Assembly (NCBI GenBank): GCA_021613375.1
Contig: CM038704.1
Location: forward strand, 1,003,788 to 1,067,787
Origin: Megaleporinus macrocephalus
Lineage: Eukaryota > Chordata > Actinopteri > Characiformes > Anostomidae
Direction of reading: 5' to 3'
DNA: 64,000 nucleotides
Shown here: piece by piece, positions 11,996-23,700 of the stretch
Layout: every line of letters starts with the position of its first letter
Position numbering within the stretch: the first letter of the stretch is position 1
Notes under the pieces: generated by a model
Told to the model about the DNA's origin: nothing
Seen by the model: only the letters and a program-made list of their open reading frames with translations
Databases searched by the model: none
Program-made: the position numbers and the translations under genes

Positions 11996-12579
11996 ACAGA
12001 TGGGTCAAATGTGGAGGTCTGATTTGTCCGTGTGCAACACAAACAGGAAATAGTTCCAACATCTAAAATTCCATCATATTCCGAAAGTGCCGTAGCGAGA
12101 CTTTAGTCCACGTCCCCTGAATTCAGTGAGTAGACGATCAAAACGTCTCCATGGAAATGAGCTGCTGGTCTTTCTGGTGCGACCGTATGTGTTCCAGAAG
12201 ACCGGAGGCCGTTTACTCCAAGCTTGTTGAGACAGCTTGTTTGCCCACTTGCTCCCTGGAATCTCCGTTGCCTTCAAGAGGAATTTGGACGCTGGTTTTC
12301 TCCGAGGAGGAACTCTTGGATGCCTCCATGTAGGAAGTAAACAAAAACATGTAGGTAGTGAAACAGTTGTTATGGTTGATTAACTAGTAATCAGATGGCA
12401 TGTTTACTGTGTTTCAGACAAAACAAACACAAAGATCTGCCAGCTGTACCTGATAAGATCGTCTGACTGAAAGCAGTGAAAATGTTCACCACCAGTCTTA
12501 TACAGTAGTTAGTTCTAATAATCAATCTGATTGATAGATTTTCACTATAACTGAAGGATATGCTTGTATTCAAGGTACG
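11996..12579. other. No gene seen
   Basis: Open frames of 60-67 codons occur on both strands at 12074-12333, but none shows a domain, and no splice-site pair supports an exon. Left unassigned. Confidence 0.35.
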
Positions 12580-12583
12580 TAAG

Positions 12584-14078
12584 GTCAGGTACTGGTGTTG
12601 AACATTGCTGTGAGGATCTGATTGAGTGTTAGTGAGGTCAGGTACTGATGTTGAACATTGCTGTGAGGATTTGATTAAGCGTGAGTGAGGTCAGGTACTG
12701 ATGTTGAACATTGCTGTGAGGATTTGATTGAGTGTTAGTGAGGTCAGGTACTGATGTTGAACATTGCTGTGAGGATTTGATTGAGTGTTAGTGAGGTCAG
12801 GTACTGATGTTGAACATTGCTGTGAGGATTTGATTGAGTGTTAGTGAGGTCAGGTACTGATGTTGAACATTGCTGTGAGGATTTGATTGAGTGTTAGTGA
12901 GGTCAGGTACTGGTGTTGAACATTGCTGTGAGGATTTGATTGAGTGTTCGTGAGGTCAGATACTGATGTTGAACATTGCTGTGAGGATTTGATTGAGTGT
13001 TAGTGAGGTCAGGTACTGGTGTTGAACATTGCTGTGAGGATTTGATTGAGTGTTCGTGAGGTCAGATACTGATGTTGAACATTGCTGTGAGGATTTGATT
13101 GAGTGTTAGTGAGGTCAGGTACTGATGTTGAACATTGCTGTGAGGGTTTGATTGAGTGTTAGTGAGGTCAGGTACTGATGTTGAACATTGCTGTGAGGAT
13201 CTGATTGAGTGTTAGTGAGGTCAGGTACTGATGTTGAACATTGCTGTGAGGATTTTATTGAGAGTTAATGAGGTCAGATACTGAGGTTGAGCATTGCTGT
13301 GAGGATTTGATTGAGTGTTAGTGAGGTCAGGTTCTGATGTTGAACATTGCTGTGAGGATGTGATTGAGTGTTGGTAAGGTTAGGTACTGATGTTGAACAT
13401 TGCTGTGAGGATTTGATTGAGTGTCCGTGAGGTCGGATACTAAGGTTGAACATTGCTGTGAGGATTTGATTGAGTGTTAGTGAGGTCAGGTACTGAGGTT
13501 AAACATTGCTGTGAGGATTTGATTAAGCGTTAGTGAGGTCAGGTACTGATGTTGAACATTGCTGTGAGGATTTGATTGAGTGTTAGTGAGGTCAGGTACT
13601 GATGTTGAACATTGCTGTGAGGATTTGATTAAGCGTTAGTGAGGTCAGGTACTGATGTTGAACATTGCTGTGAGGGTTTGATTGAGTGTTAGTGAGGTCA
13701 GGTACTGATGTTGAACATTGCTGTGAGGGTTTGATTGAGTGTTAGTGAGGTCAGGTACTGGTGTTGAACATTGCTGTGAGGATTTGATTGAGTGTTCGTG
13801 AGGTCAGATACTAAGGTTGAACATTGCTGTGAGGATCTGATTGAGTGTTAGTGAGGTCAGGTACTGATGTTGAACATTGCTGTGAGGTTTTGATTGAGTG
13901 TTAGTGAGGTCAGGTACTGATGTTGAACATTGCTGTGAGGATTTTATTGAGAGTTAGTGAGGTCAGATACTGAGGTTGAGCATTGCTGTGAGGATTTGAT
14001 TGAGTGTTAGTGAGGTCAGGTACTGATGTTGAACATTGCTGTGAGGATTTGATTGAGTGTTAGTAAAGGTCAGGTAGT
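12584..14078 (+). repeat. 53-bp satellite array (about 28 units)
   Basis: Units of GAGGTCAGGTACTGATGTTG, AACATTGCTGTGAGGATTTG and ATTGAGTGTTAGT; AACATTG recurs at 12601 and 12654, giving a 53-bp period. Variants include TGGTGTTG, TTAAGCG and TTTTATTGAGAG. Blocks of several variant units recur, for example TTCGTGAGGTCAGATACT at 12.94 and 13.05 kb. A single copy of the unit lies at 442-506. Confidence 0.97.
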
Positions 14079-14145
14079 GAATGGATGTAGTTGTGGCTGA
14101 ATTCAGTAATTAGATGTGTCGTCTGGATACTTTTGGACAGGCTGC
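14079..14145. mobile_element. Tc1-like terminal fragment flanking the 53-bp satellite
   Basis: Contains GTGGCTGAATTCAGTAATTA and GATACTTTTGGACAGG, which resemble the sequence just inside and at the end of a fish Tc1-like transposon. Its position next to the 53-bp array supports origin of the array from that element. Inferred from memory of the family. Confidence 0.4.
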
Positions 14146-14610
14146 GTAAGTAGAAGCTTGTATGTAACGGTGACATCATTAGTCCTAAACAGACGCAGTA
14201 AGTATGGACTCAGGCGAAGGTCAGGCAGTGAAATCAGAGGGAATTAAGATCAGTGAGGAGACGAGCTGGGTGGAGATGTTTGCTGGGAAGAAACATGTTT
14301 CTTAGTCATTGGTGGAACATAATGACTGTGACTCATCGCTGGACGCTTTCCTGGGAGAAATAAAAAGCTCACATTTAAATTAAGATAAACGAGTTTCACC
14401 ATCAGCAACAGTCTGATTCGTTATAATATAATATACCACCAAAGTCCTGACAGCAGCAGAGAACCAGCTCCACCTGAGTACAGGTAACTGGAGCATCACA
14501 GCCATCACTGCTGCACACACGCCTGCTGTGTTATCCTCTCCACAGAACAAAGTCCCAACATCAACAGACCTCCTGAAGTACATCACTCTCAACTGTGTAT
14601 TCACAAAATA
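14146..14610. other. No gene seen
   Basis: No exon or recognised repeat. Some unique-looking sequence with short open frames only. Confidence 0.35.
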
Positions 14611-14612
14611 CC

Positions 14613-14945
14613 CCACTGAGGAGGAGAAAGAGGAGCAGCAAGAGGAACAGACGGAGAAAGAGAAGGAGAAAGAGAAAGAGGAGAAGACGGAGGAAGAGAA
14701 GGAGAAAGAGGAGCAGTCGAAAAAGTGGAGTAAATGCAGAAGGAGAAGAAGAAAGGAGGAGGATAAGGAGAAGAAGGAGGAGACAGCGAAGGAGGAAGAG
14801 GAGGAGAAGGAAAAGAGGAGCAGACAGAGAAGGAGAAGAAGGAAGGAGAAGGCAAAAAAAGAAGAAGGAGGTGAAAGAGCAGAAGAAAGCGGAGAGGATG
14901 TAGACAAAGAAGAGAACGAGAAGGAAAAGAAGAATAAGGAGTAAA
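14613..14945 (+). repeat. Polypurine (GAG/GAA/AGG) tract
   Basis: About 330 bp of almost pure A/G on the plus strand, with few pyrimidines. It produces Lys/Glu/Arg-rich open frames on the plus strand (138 and 102 codons) and Ser/Phe/Leu-rich frames on the minus strand. The composition explains the lack of stops, so no protein is proposed. Such mirror-like purine tracts can form triplex DNA. Confidence 0.9.
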
Positions 14946-14949
14946 TGCA

Positions 14950-15665
14950 GAATGAGAAGAATAACACACTAGGGGGCAGTAAAACCCCACATACACATGC
15001 ACTAGTGAAAAGACACACTAGGGGGCAGTAAAACCCCACATGCACTAGTGAAAAGACACACTAGGGGGCAGTAAAACACCCACATACACACACGCTAGTG
15101 AAAAGACACACTAGGGGGCAGTAAAACACCCACATACACACATACTAGTGAAAAGACATACTAGGGGGCAGTAAAACCCCACATACACATGCACTAGTGA
15201 AAAGACACACTAGGGGGCAGTAAAACCCCACATACATATGCACTAGTGAAAAGACACACTAGGGGGCAGTAAAACACCCACATACACACACGCTAGTGAA
15301 AAGACACACTAGGGGGCAGTAAAACACCCACATACACACACACTAGTGAAAAGACATACTAGGGGGCAGTGAAACACCCACATACACACACACTAGTGAA
15401 AAGACATACTAGGGGGCAGTGAAACACCCACATACACACACACTAGTGAAAAGACATACTAGGGGGCAGTAAAACACCCACATACACACACACTAGTGAA
15501 AAGACATACTAGGGGGCAGTGAAACACACACACTAGTGAACAGACACAATAGGGGGCAGTAAAACACCCACATTTACATGTACTCTAGTGAACAGACACA
15601 CTAGGGGACAGTGAAACACCCACATATACAAACAAGCTAGTGAACACACACTCTAGGGGGCAGTG
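14950..15665 (-). repeat. CCCCCTAGTGTGTG minisatellite, reverse orientation
   Basis: About 13 units of ACACTAGGGGGCAGTAAAAC, ACCCACATACACACACACTA and GTGAAAAGACA. These are the reverse complement of the array at 11.35-12.0 kb but much more regular, with spacing of about 50-60 bp. Confidence 0.95.
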
Positions 15666-15754
15666 AGCACACTTGCCGAGAGTGTTCAGGGAATCAAACC
15701 AGTCAAACCGATCTGTATGAAGACAGATTTTTTCTCGTGTACTCAACACTGGCT

Positions 15755-16560
15755 CTGTCTCAATCCCTACTGAGTGTCTAAGTAGGCTGTCTAGGTAGTG
15801 AGTGTGTAAGTAGGCTGTCTAGGTAGTGAGTGTGTAAGTAGGCTGTCTAGGTAGTGAGTGTTTAAGTAGGCTGTCTAGGTAGTGAGTGCGTAAGTAGGCT
15901 GTCTAGGTAGTGAGTGTGTAAGTAGGCTGTCTAGGTAGTGAGTGTGTAAGTAGGCTGTCTAGGTAGTGAGTGTGTAAGTAGGCTGTCTAGGTAGTGAGTG
16001 TGTAAGTAGACTGTCTAGGTAGTGAGTGTGTAAGTAGGCTGTCTAGGTAGTGAGTGTGTAAGTAGGCTGTCTAGGTAGTGAGTGTGTAAGTATCAGTGTT
16101 CTCTCCTCATAAACAGATTACTGAGACGCTCTAGTTAGAGAGAGTCTGCGTCACGGCTTGTCCCCGCCCACTGCAGCACGTCACCGGTGGTTTAGCTGGT
16201 TGCTAAGCTACCGGCCAGCATCCAAAACAATAGCCCGAGGTTTAAAAATCTGCTAGCATAAATGCTAATGTCTGGAGTATAAAGTGTAAATGGTGAAGGA
16301 CTCGTTACAGAGTTGATAATAAAATACTGTTCTGTGTGATTTTATGACCAGAAACACATTAAAACTCCAGAGAATCAAAATAACTCACATTTTAAAACCA
16401 CTTCACTGCTCCTAGATTAGCCTGCGGTGCATCATGGGATTGTTTTAGCGGCTGAGGAAGAGTTCAATACTTCTTAAAATCAGGTGTAAATAAGGTTCCT
16501 CAGTAGCAGCATGTTTAAGGTATGTAAGAATTGGGACAGTCTACATGTCGGGAGATCATA
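15755..16560 (-). mobile_element. MITE copy 1 carrying an internal 28-bp minisatellite
   Basis: The segment CTGTCTCAATCCCTACTGAG ... GTAAGAATTGGGACAG has short imperfect inverted ends. Apart from repeat number it is the reverse complement of 21.99-23.48 kb. Shared internal landmarks are GTTAGAGAGAGTCTGCGTCA, CCACCGGTGG-type sequence near 16185, TTGCTAAGCTACCGGCCAGC and CATCATGGGATTG. It has no coding capacity, so a nonautonomous DNA element is the best guess. Similarity to the other copy extends about 20-40 bp past GGGACAG, so the exact end is unsure. Confidence 0.65.
15783..16091 (+). repeat. 28-bp minisatellite inside MITE copy 1 (about 11 units)
   Basis: Units of GTAAGTAGGCTGTCTAGGTA followed by GTGAGTGT, 28 bp, very homogeneous. 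This is the reverse complement of the expanded array at 22.44-23.47 kb. Confidence 0.97.
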
Positions 16561-17384
16561 CTATGACGTACAGAACCAGCCCCGTACATCATTAACCCTT
16601 ACCTCACTGAGCTACAGAGACTACCCAGAGGGTACAGAGTTGTCTGCTTACTGTGTGAATTGGTATTGCACCGCTCTCTGAAACACACCAGCTTCCATCA
16701 AGTAATCATGAGCCTCGGGCAGAGAAGAGAAGAAGCCCACCACACTGTTTCACACAAAGCAGGGAGACACGTGTCCAGATCAGACTTCTGATTGTTTTAT
16801 GACGGCGATGTTCGAAAGGAAAACTGGAGAAAGAGAGGTGAAGTAGAAGGTTTGACCATGAACCCGTTTCTGTTTCACCTCAAAACGAGTGCCGACAGTA
16901 TTTTCATAACCAGCTCAAACTTAACCAGCGATCAGAGCCGGCTAATTAGGGGGTGTGTTTTGGAATGAATGCCAGATCAGACATTTTCAGGCACAAATTT
17001 ATTCCACAGTTGAACTCGGGAAACAGGATCATGTAGGATTACAGAAGCTCCTCATTATCGTAAATAACAGACGAAAGCATTTTAATCCACAGAACCTTCA
17101 TCATCAAAGAACATCCGGGCTTATAAAACCACACAGAGCTTTAACCAACACTGCTTCCTCACGGCCGGCGTGTCTGGACATTTTAAATTAGGATGGTTCC
17201 TCGTTTATCTATGAAGGCCACAAGAATGTAACGAGGAGCTACATGTTAGGAATATTATGACACATCTTTTTAATTACAGTCACAGTATATACAGTGCTCG
17301 GGTTGGTGACCCAGTCAGATATCACCGGGCAAAGTTCTCGATTTGCAGCCCAATTAAACTCTACTGTCACAGCGTGCAGTCCCT
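16561..17384. other. No gene seen
   Basis: Unique-looking sequence. The longest open frame (78 codons at 16955-17191) has no recognisable domain. Confidence 0.4.
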
Positions 17385-18335
17385 GACTCGCTACCTCTGA
17401 TTCCAGTGAGAAGTTCCTGGTCTAGTCAAACTTAGTCACAGTAAATAGTCGCCAGCTTGTGGCCCAGTCAAGCTCAGGAGAGGTCCTGGTCTAGTCTAAT
17501 CAAACTTTACATGAGTCCTGGCCCAGTCAAACTCTGCTGTTGGGTTAAAGTGTCCTGGTTTACAATCCAATTCAATTCTGCTGTTATGGCAAAGTGTCCT
17601 GGCCTACGGCCCAGTCAAACTCTGCTGTTGTGGTGAAGTGTCCTGGTTCCAATCCAGTCAGACTCTCCTGTTATGGTGAAGTGTCCTGGCCTACAGCCCA
17701 GTCAAACTCTGTTGTGGTGGAGTGTCCTGGTTCACGATCCAATTAAATTCTGCTGTTATGGCAAAGTGTCCTGGCCTACGGCCCAGTCAAACTCTGCTGT
17801 TGTGGGGAAGTGTCCTGGTTCCAATCCAGTCAGACTCTCCTGTTATGATGAAGTGTCCTGGCCTATGGATCAGTCAAACTCTGCTGATGTATTGAAGTGT
17901 CCCAGCTTGTGGCCCAGTCAAACTCTGCTGTTGTGGGGAAGTGTCCTGGCCTACGGCCCAGTCAAACTCTGCTGTTGTGGGGAAGTGTCCTGGCCTACGG
18001 CCCAGTCAAACTCTGCTGTTGTGGTGAAGTGTCCTGGTTCCAATCCAGTCAGACTCTCCTGTTATGATGAAGTGTCCTGGCCTATGGATCAGTCAAACTC
18101 TGCTGATGTATTGAAGTGTCCCAGCTTGTGGCCCAGTCAAACTCTGCTGCTGGTGAAGTGTCCTGGCTCACGGTCCTGTGAAATTCTTCTGTTATGGTGA
18201 ACTGCCCTGGCTCACAGCCCAGTCAAACTCTGCTGTTGTGGTAAAGTATCCTGGTTCATGGTCCAGTCAGACTCTCCTGTTACAGTGAAGAGTCTCAGCT
18301 TGTGGCCCAGTCAAACTTCACCACTGTCATGCTCA
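17385..18335 (+). repeat. 43/44-bp minisatellite with 219-bp higher-order block
   Basis: About 21 units of AAGTGTCCTGGCCTACGGCC and CAGTCAAACTCTGCTGTTGT plus GGTG, alternating with a TTCCAATCCAGTCAGACTCT-type unit. A five-unit block recurs at an offset of 219 bp (CCAATCCAGT at 17821 and 18040). The 175-codon open frame at 17673-18200 is repeat-derived. Confidence 0.93.
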
Positions 18336-18880
18336 CATGAGTTCAGAGATACAGATACTGTAATTACGAGCACTAGGTAACATCCAGAGTGACCACGGCC
18401 TCAGCCAATCAGAGCAGAACGAAGAGTGTAAATGGGTGTTAAACCGCATCTGGGTGACCAAAGACACACATACCTTCTCTGGAGAACATCAGAGAACAAT
18501 TTAAACACTGAATAAAGGTCAGTGAAACAAATGTGTTTGTATCTTTGAACTTGTTTGATAGAATATCTATATTACATAACGGATGCAGTCATGGGTAAAG
18601 TTGCTGATGTTCCAGCATCGCTACGTTAATCTGTGGTTCTGCGCGAGGAATTTATAGAAGCGTCTGTTCTTGAGAGATTTAAATCTCTGCCTCTACTGAG
18701 AGCCTGACAGAGAGTGATTCAGCCTACCCTTCCCTCAACCAGCTTTAGGGAGCCCAGCGTGCTGTAAGTTTGGGCTTTGCTCTCCATGAGCTCTGAATCT
18801 TGTCAGATATTTTGGTGTACCACTCCTGGTCAAGCATATTTTGGATTTGGTGTGTGGTTCTGGCTTACATAAGTGACCCG
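18336..18880. other. No gene seen
   Basis: Spacer between two tandem arrays; no exon or recognised repeat. Confidence 0.35.
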
Positions 18881-18884
18881 GCCG

Positions 18885-21645
18885 GTTAGGGTTTAGTGTA
18901 CGTGTAGGGGTTTAGTGTAAATGTAGGGGTTTAGTGTAAATGTAGGGGTTTAGTGTAAATGTAGGAGTTAGGGTTTAGTGTAAATGTAGGAGTTAGGGTT
19001 TAGTGTAAATGTAGGAGTTAGGGTTTAGTGTAAATGTAGGAGTTAGTGTAAATGTAGGGGTTTAGTGTAAATGTAGGAGTTAGGGTTTAGTGTAAATGTA
19101 GGAGTTAGGGTTTAGTGTAAATGTAGGAGTTAGGGTTTAGTGTAAATGTAGGAGTTAGTGTTTAGTGTAAATGTAGGAGTTAGTGTTTAGTGTAAATGTA
19201 GGGGTTAGGGTTTAGTGTAAATGTAGGAGTTAGTGTTTAGTGTAAATGTAGGAGTTAGTGTTTAGTGTAAATGTAGGGGTTAGGGTTTAGTGTAAATGTA
19301 GGAGTTAGGGTTTAGTGTAAATGTAGGAGTTAGGGTTTAGTGTATATGTAGGAGTTAGTGTTTAGTGTAAATGTAGGAGTTAGTATTTAGTGTAAATGTA
19401 GGAGTTAGTGTTTAGTGTAAATGTAGGAGTTAGGGTTTAGTGTAAATGTAGGAGTTAGGGTTTAGTGTATATGTAGGAGTTAGTGTTTAGTGTAAATGTA
19501 GGAGTTAGTGTTTAGTGTAAATGTAGGAGTTAGGGTTTAGTGTAAATGTAGGGGTTAGTGTTTAGTGTAAATATAGGGGTTAGGGTTTAGTGTAAATGTA
19601 GGAGTTAGGGTTTAGTGTAAATGTAGGGTTTAGTGTAAATGTAGGAGTTAGGGTTTAGTGTAAATGTAGGAGTTAGGGTTTAGTGTAAATGTAGGGTTTA
19701 GTGTAAATGTAGGAGTTAGGGTTTAGTGTAAATGTAGGAGTTAGGGTTTAGTGTAAATGTAGGGGTTACGGTTTAGTGTAAATGTAGGAGTTAGGGTTTA
19801 GTGTAAATGTAGGGGTTAGTGTTTAGTGTAAATGTAGGGGTTAGGGTTTAGTGTAAATGTAGGGGTTAGTGTAATTGTAGGGATTGAGGTTTCGTGTAAA
19901 TGTAGGGGTTAGAGTTTAGTGTAAATGTAGGGGTTAGTGTAAATGTAGGGGTTAGGGTTTAGTGTAAATGTAGGGGTTAGTGTTTAGTGTAAATGTAGGA
20001 GTTAGGGTTTAGTGTAAATGTAGGAGTTAGGGTTTAGTGTAAATGTAGGGGTTAGTGTTTAGTGTAAATGTAGGGGTTAGGGTTTAGTGTAAATGTAGGG
20101 GTTAGTGTTTAGTGTAAATGGAGGGGTTAGTGTTTAGTGTAAATGTAGGAGTTAGGGTTTAGTGTAAATGTAGGAGTTAGGGTTTAGTGTAAATGTAGAG
20201 GTTAGTGTTTAGTGTAAATGTAGGAGTTAGTGTTTAGTGTAAATGTAGAGGTTAGTGTTTAGTGTAAATGTAGAGGTTAGGGTTTAGTGTAAATGTAGGA
20301 GTTAGTGTTTAGTGTAAATGTAGAGGTTAGGGTTTAGTGTAAATGTAGGAGTTAGTGATTAGTGTAAATATAGGAGTTAGTGTTTAGTGTAAATGTAGGA
20401 GTTAGGGTTTAGTGTAAATGTAGGAGTTAGTGTTTAGTGTAAATGTAGGAGTTAGGGTTTAGTGTAAATGTAGGGGTTAGGGTTTAGTGTAAATGTACGG
20501 GATAGTGTTTAGTGTAAATGTAGGAGTTAGTGTTTAGTGTAAATGTAGGAGTTAGTGTTTAGTGTAAATGTAGGAGTTAGTGTTTAGTGTAAATGTAGAG
20601 GTTAGTGTTTAGTGTAAATGTAAGGGTTAGGGTTTAGTGTAAATGTAGGAGTTAGTGTTTAGTGTAAATGTAGGAGTTAGTGTTTAGTGTAAATGTAGGA
20701 GTTAATGTTTAGTGTAAATGTAGGAGTTAGGGTTTAGTGTAAATGTAGGGGTTAGGGTTTAGTGTAAATATAGGGGTTAGTGTAAATGTAGAGGTTAGGG
20801 TTTAGTGTAAATGTAGGGGTTAGTGTAAATGTAGGGGTTAGGGTTTAGTGTAAATGTAGGGGTTAGGGTTTAGTGTAAATGTAGGGGTTAGTGTAAATGT
20901 AGGGGTTAGGGTTTAGTGTAAATTTAGGGGTTAGGGTTTAGTGTAAATGTAGGGGTTAGTGTAAATGTAGGGGTTAGGGTTTAGTGTAAATGTAGGGGTT
21001 AGTGTATATGTAGGGGTTAGGGTTTAGTGTAAATGTAGGGGTTAGGGTTTAGTGTAAATGTAGGGGTTAGTGTAAATGTAGGGGTTAGGTTTTAGTGTAA
21101 ATGTAGGAGTTAGTGTTTAGTGTAAATGTAGGAGTTAGGGTTTAGTGTAAATGTAGGGGTTAGTGTTTAGTGTAAATGTAGGAGTTAGTGTTTAGTGTAA
21201 ATGTAGGAGTTAGGGTTTAGTGTAAATGTAGGAGTTAGTGTTTAGTGTAAATGTAGGAGTTAGTGTTTAGTGTAAATGTAGGAGTTAGTGTTTAGTGTAA
21301 ATGTAGGAGTTAGGGTTTATTGTAAATGTAGGGGTTAGTGTTTAGTGTAAATGTAGGAGTTAGTGTTTAGTGTAAATGTAGGGGTTAGTGTTTAGTGTAA
21401 ATGTAGGAGTTAGTGTTTAGTGTAAATGTAGGGGTTAGTGTTTAGTGTAAATGTAGGAGTTAGGGTTTAGTGTAAATGTAGGGGTTAGGGTTTAGTGTAA
21501 ATGTAGAGGTTAGGGTTTAGTGTAAATGTAGAGGTTAGGGTTTAGTGTAAATGTAGAGGTTAGGGTTTAGTGTAAATGTAGAGGTTAGGGTTTAGTGTAA
21601 ATGTAGAGGTTAGGGTTTAGTGTAAATGTAGGGTTTAGTGTTAGG
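18885..21645 (+). repeat. 25-bp telomere-like satellite, forward orientation (about 115 units)
   Basis: Units of TTAGGGTTTAGTGTAAATGT plus AGGAG or AGGGG (25 bp), mixed with a 19-bp form that lacks the TTAGGG segment. Variant classes (TTAGTG for TTAGGG, AGAGG for AGGAG) are clustered. Each full unit contains the vertebrate telomere hexamer TTAGGG once. The reverse complement occurs at 29.82-36.98 kb. Confidence 0.97.
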
Positions 21646-21989
21646 GTTAGTTATTTTGTCTGCACTGGTTGAAGTTCAGGACTATCAGTCAGCGTATGGA
21701 TCTGATGTGAAATGACTGGTACTTCACTCCACTAACTCTTGCACTGCTGTTTCACTGTAGCTCAGCTATCAATTATGTATTTACTCAGGACGTACATCAA
21801 AGCATTTATATTTTATCATGATTGGCTCTGCATCTTTCAGTTTCACCTCTCAGAAAAGCAAACGCAGAGATGAGCACCAACGTAAAGTTCATATACACAG
21901 ACACATTATTATGACCACTTCCTACGTTGGACATTGACAGTCAGTCTGTCTGAAATCCTACTGATCTCCTACAAAAGCAGCCTTTTACG
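21646..21989. other. No gene seen
   Basis: Unique-looking spacer between the 25-bp satellite and MITE copy 2. Confidence 0.35.
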
Positions 21990-23483
21990 TAACAGTATGT
22001 GCTCCCGACATGTAGACTGTCTCAATTCTTACATACCTTAAACATACTGTCTACTGAGAAACCTTATTTAGACCTGATTTTAAGGAAGCATCGAACGCTT
22101 CCTCAGCCGCTAAGACAATCCCATGATGCAGTGCAGGCTAATCTAGGAGCAGTGAAGTGGTTTTAAAATGTGAGTTATTTTGATTCTCTGGAGTTTTAAT
22201 GTGTTTCTGGTCATATAATCACACAGAACAGTATTTTATTATCAACTCTGTAACGAGTCCTTCACCATTTACACTTTATACTCCAGACATTAGCATTTAT
22301 GCTAGCGGATTTTAAGCCTCAGGCTATTGTTTGGATGCTGGCCGGTAGCTTAGCAACCAGCTAAACCACCGGTGGCGTGCTGCAGTGGGCGGAACAAGCC
22401 GTGACGCAGTCTCTCTCTAACTAGAGCGTCTCAGTAATCTGTTTACACACTCACTACCTAGACAGCCTACTTACACACTCACTACCTAGACAGCCTATTT
22501 ACACACTCACTACCTAGACAGCCTATTTACACACTCACTACCTAGACAGCTTACTTACACACTCACTACCTTGACAGCCTACTTACACACTCACTACCTA
22601 GACAGCCTATTTACACACTCACTACCTAGACAGCTTACTTACACACTCACTACCTTGACAGCCTACTTACACACTCACTACCTAGACAGCCTACTTATAC
22701 ACTCACTACCTAGAGAGCCTACTTACACACTCACTACCTAGACAGCCTACTTACACACTCACTACCTAGACAGCCTATTTACACACTCACTACCTAGACA
22801 GCCTATTTACACACTCACTACCTAGACAGCTTACTTACACACTCACTACCTAGACAGCCTACTTACACACTCACTACCTAGACAGCCTACTTACACAGCT
22901 GCTACCTAGACAGCCTACTTACACACTCACTACCTAGACAGTCTACTTACACACTCACTACCTAGACAGCCTACTTACACACTCACTACCTAGACAGCCT
23001 ACTTATACACTCACTACCTAGAGAGCCTACTTACACACTCACTACCTAGACAGCCTACTTACACACTCACTACCTAGACAGCCTATTTACACACTCACTA
23101 CCTAGACAGCTTACTTACACACTCACTACCTAGACAGCCTACTTACACACTCACTACCTAGACAGCCTACTTACACAGCTGCTACCTAGACAGCCTACTT
23201 ACACACTCACTACCTAGACAGTCTACTTACACACTCACTACCTAGACAGCCTACTTACACACTCACTACCTAGACAGCCTACTTATACACTCACTACCTA
23301 GACAGCCTACTTACACACTCACTACCTAGACAGCCTACTTACACACTCACTACCTAGACAGCCTACTTATACACTCACTACCTAGAGAGCCTACTTACAC
23401 ACTCACTACCTAGACAGCCTACTTACACACTCACTACCTAGACAGCCTACTTACACACTCACTAGGGTTTGAGATACAGTCAG
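21990..23483 (+). mobile_element. MITE copy 2 with expanded 28-bp minisatellite
   Basis: Reverse complement of 15.755-16.56 kb. It starts near CTGTCTCAATTCTTACATAC (22.02 kb), runs through CAATCCCATGATGCAGTGCA, TGGCCGGTAGCTTAGCAACC and CGTGACGCAGTCTCTCTCTA, and ends near GGGTTTGAGATACAG (23.48 kb). Non-repeat parts differ by scattered substitutions, so the two copies are not a recent duplication. Confidence 0.65.
22442..23467 (-). repeat. 28-bp minisatellite inside MITE copy 2 (about 36 units)
   Basis: Units of ACACTCACTACCTAGACAGC plus CTACTTAC. A rare unit with ACAGCTGCTACC appears at 22895 and 23175, an offset of 280 bp (10 x 28), so a block of ten units was itself duplicated. Confidence 0.97.
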
Positions 23484-23504
23484 TGTGTAGGTGTCAGCGT
23501 TCTG

Positions 23505-23700
23505 GTCTGGGGTCCCACACTGGTTGAAAGAGCTGACCAAGACTTCTAAGTACTACCCTGGACCCCTAATTCCTAAGACTTGAACCCAATTGATCTTCTG
23601 TGGGACCACCTGGATCGTCATGCTGGATCCTCGCCCCGCGTGCCCTCCAGCAGATGTGGGATGCACTGCCGTCAGCCTGGGCTTTTAATTATATGGGCAT
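23505..23700 (+). pseudogene. Mariner/Tc1-like transposase C-terminal fragment
   Basis: A plus-strand frame contains LNPIDLLWDHLDRHAG-like sequence at about 23575-23630, equivalent to the PDLNPIE-LWD segment that holds the third catalytic acidic residue of this transposase family; here the E position reads D. The same fragment occurs antisense at about 57.95-58.13 kb in an mst1r intron. Stops and lack of the N-terminal domains mark it as a relic. Confidence 0.6.

Noticed and set aside
12074..12333. Overlapping frames of 60-67 codons on both strands
   Set aside because: Neither has a recognisable domain or splice support; probably chance.
14380..15045. Lys/Glu-rich (plus) and Ser/Phe-rich (minus) frames
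   Set aside because: Explained by the polypurine tract; low complexity and open on both strands.
17673..18200. 175-codon frame of regular repeats
   Set aside because: 44-bp minisatellite by-product, bounded by units with indels rather than by gene signals.
18885..21645. True telomere or interstitial telomere array
   Set aside because: TTAGGG occurs once per 25 bp, not in tandem; only telomere-like.
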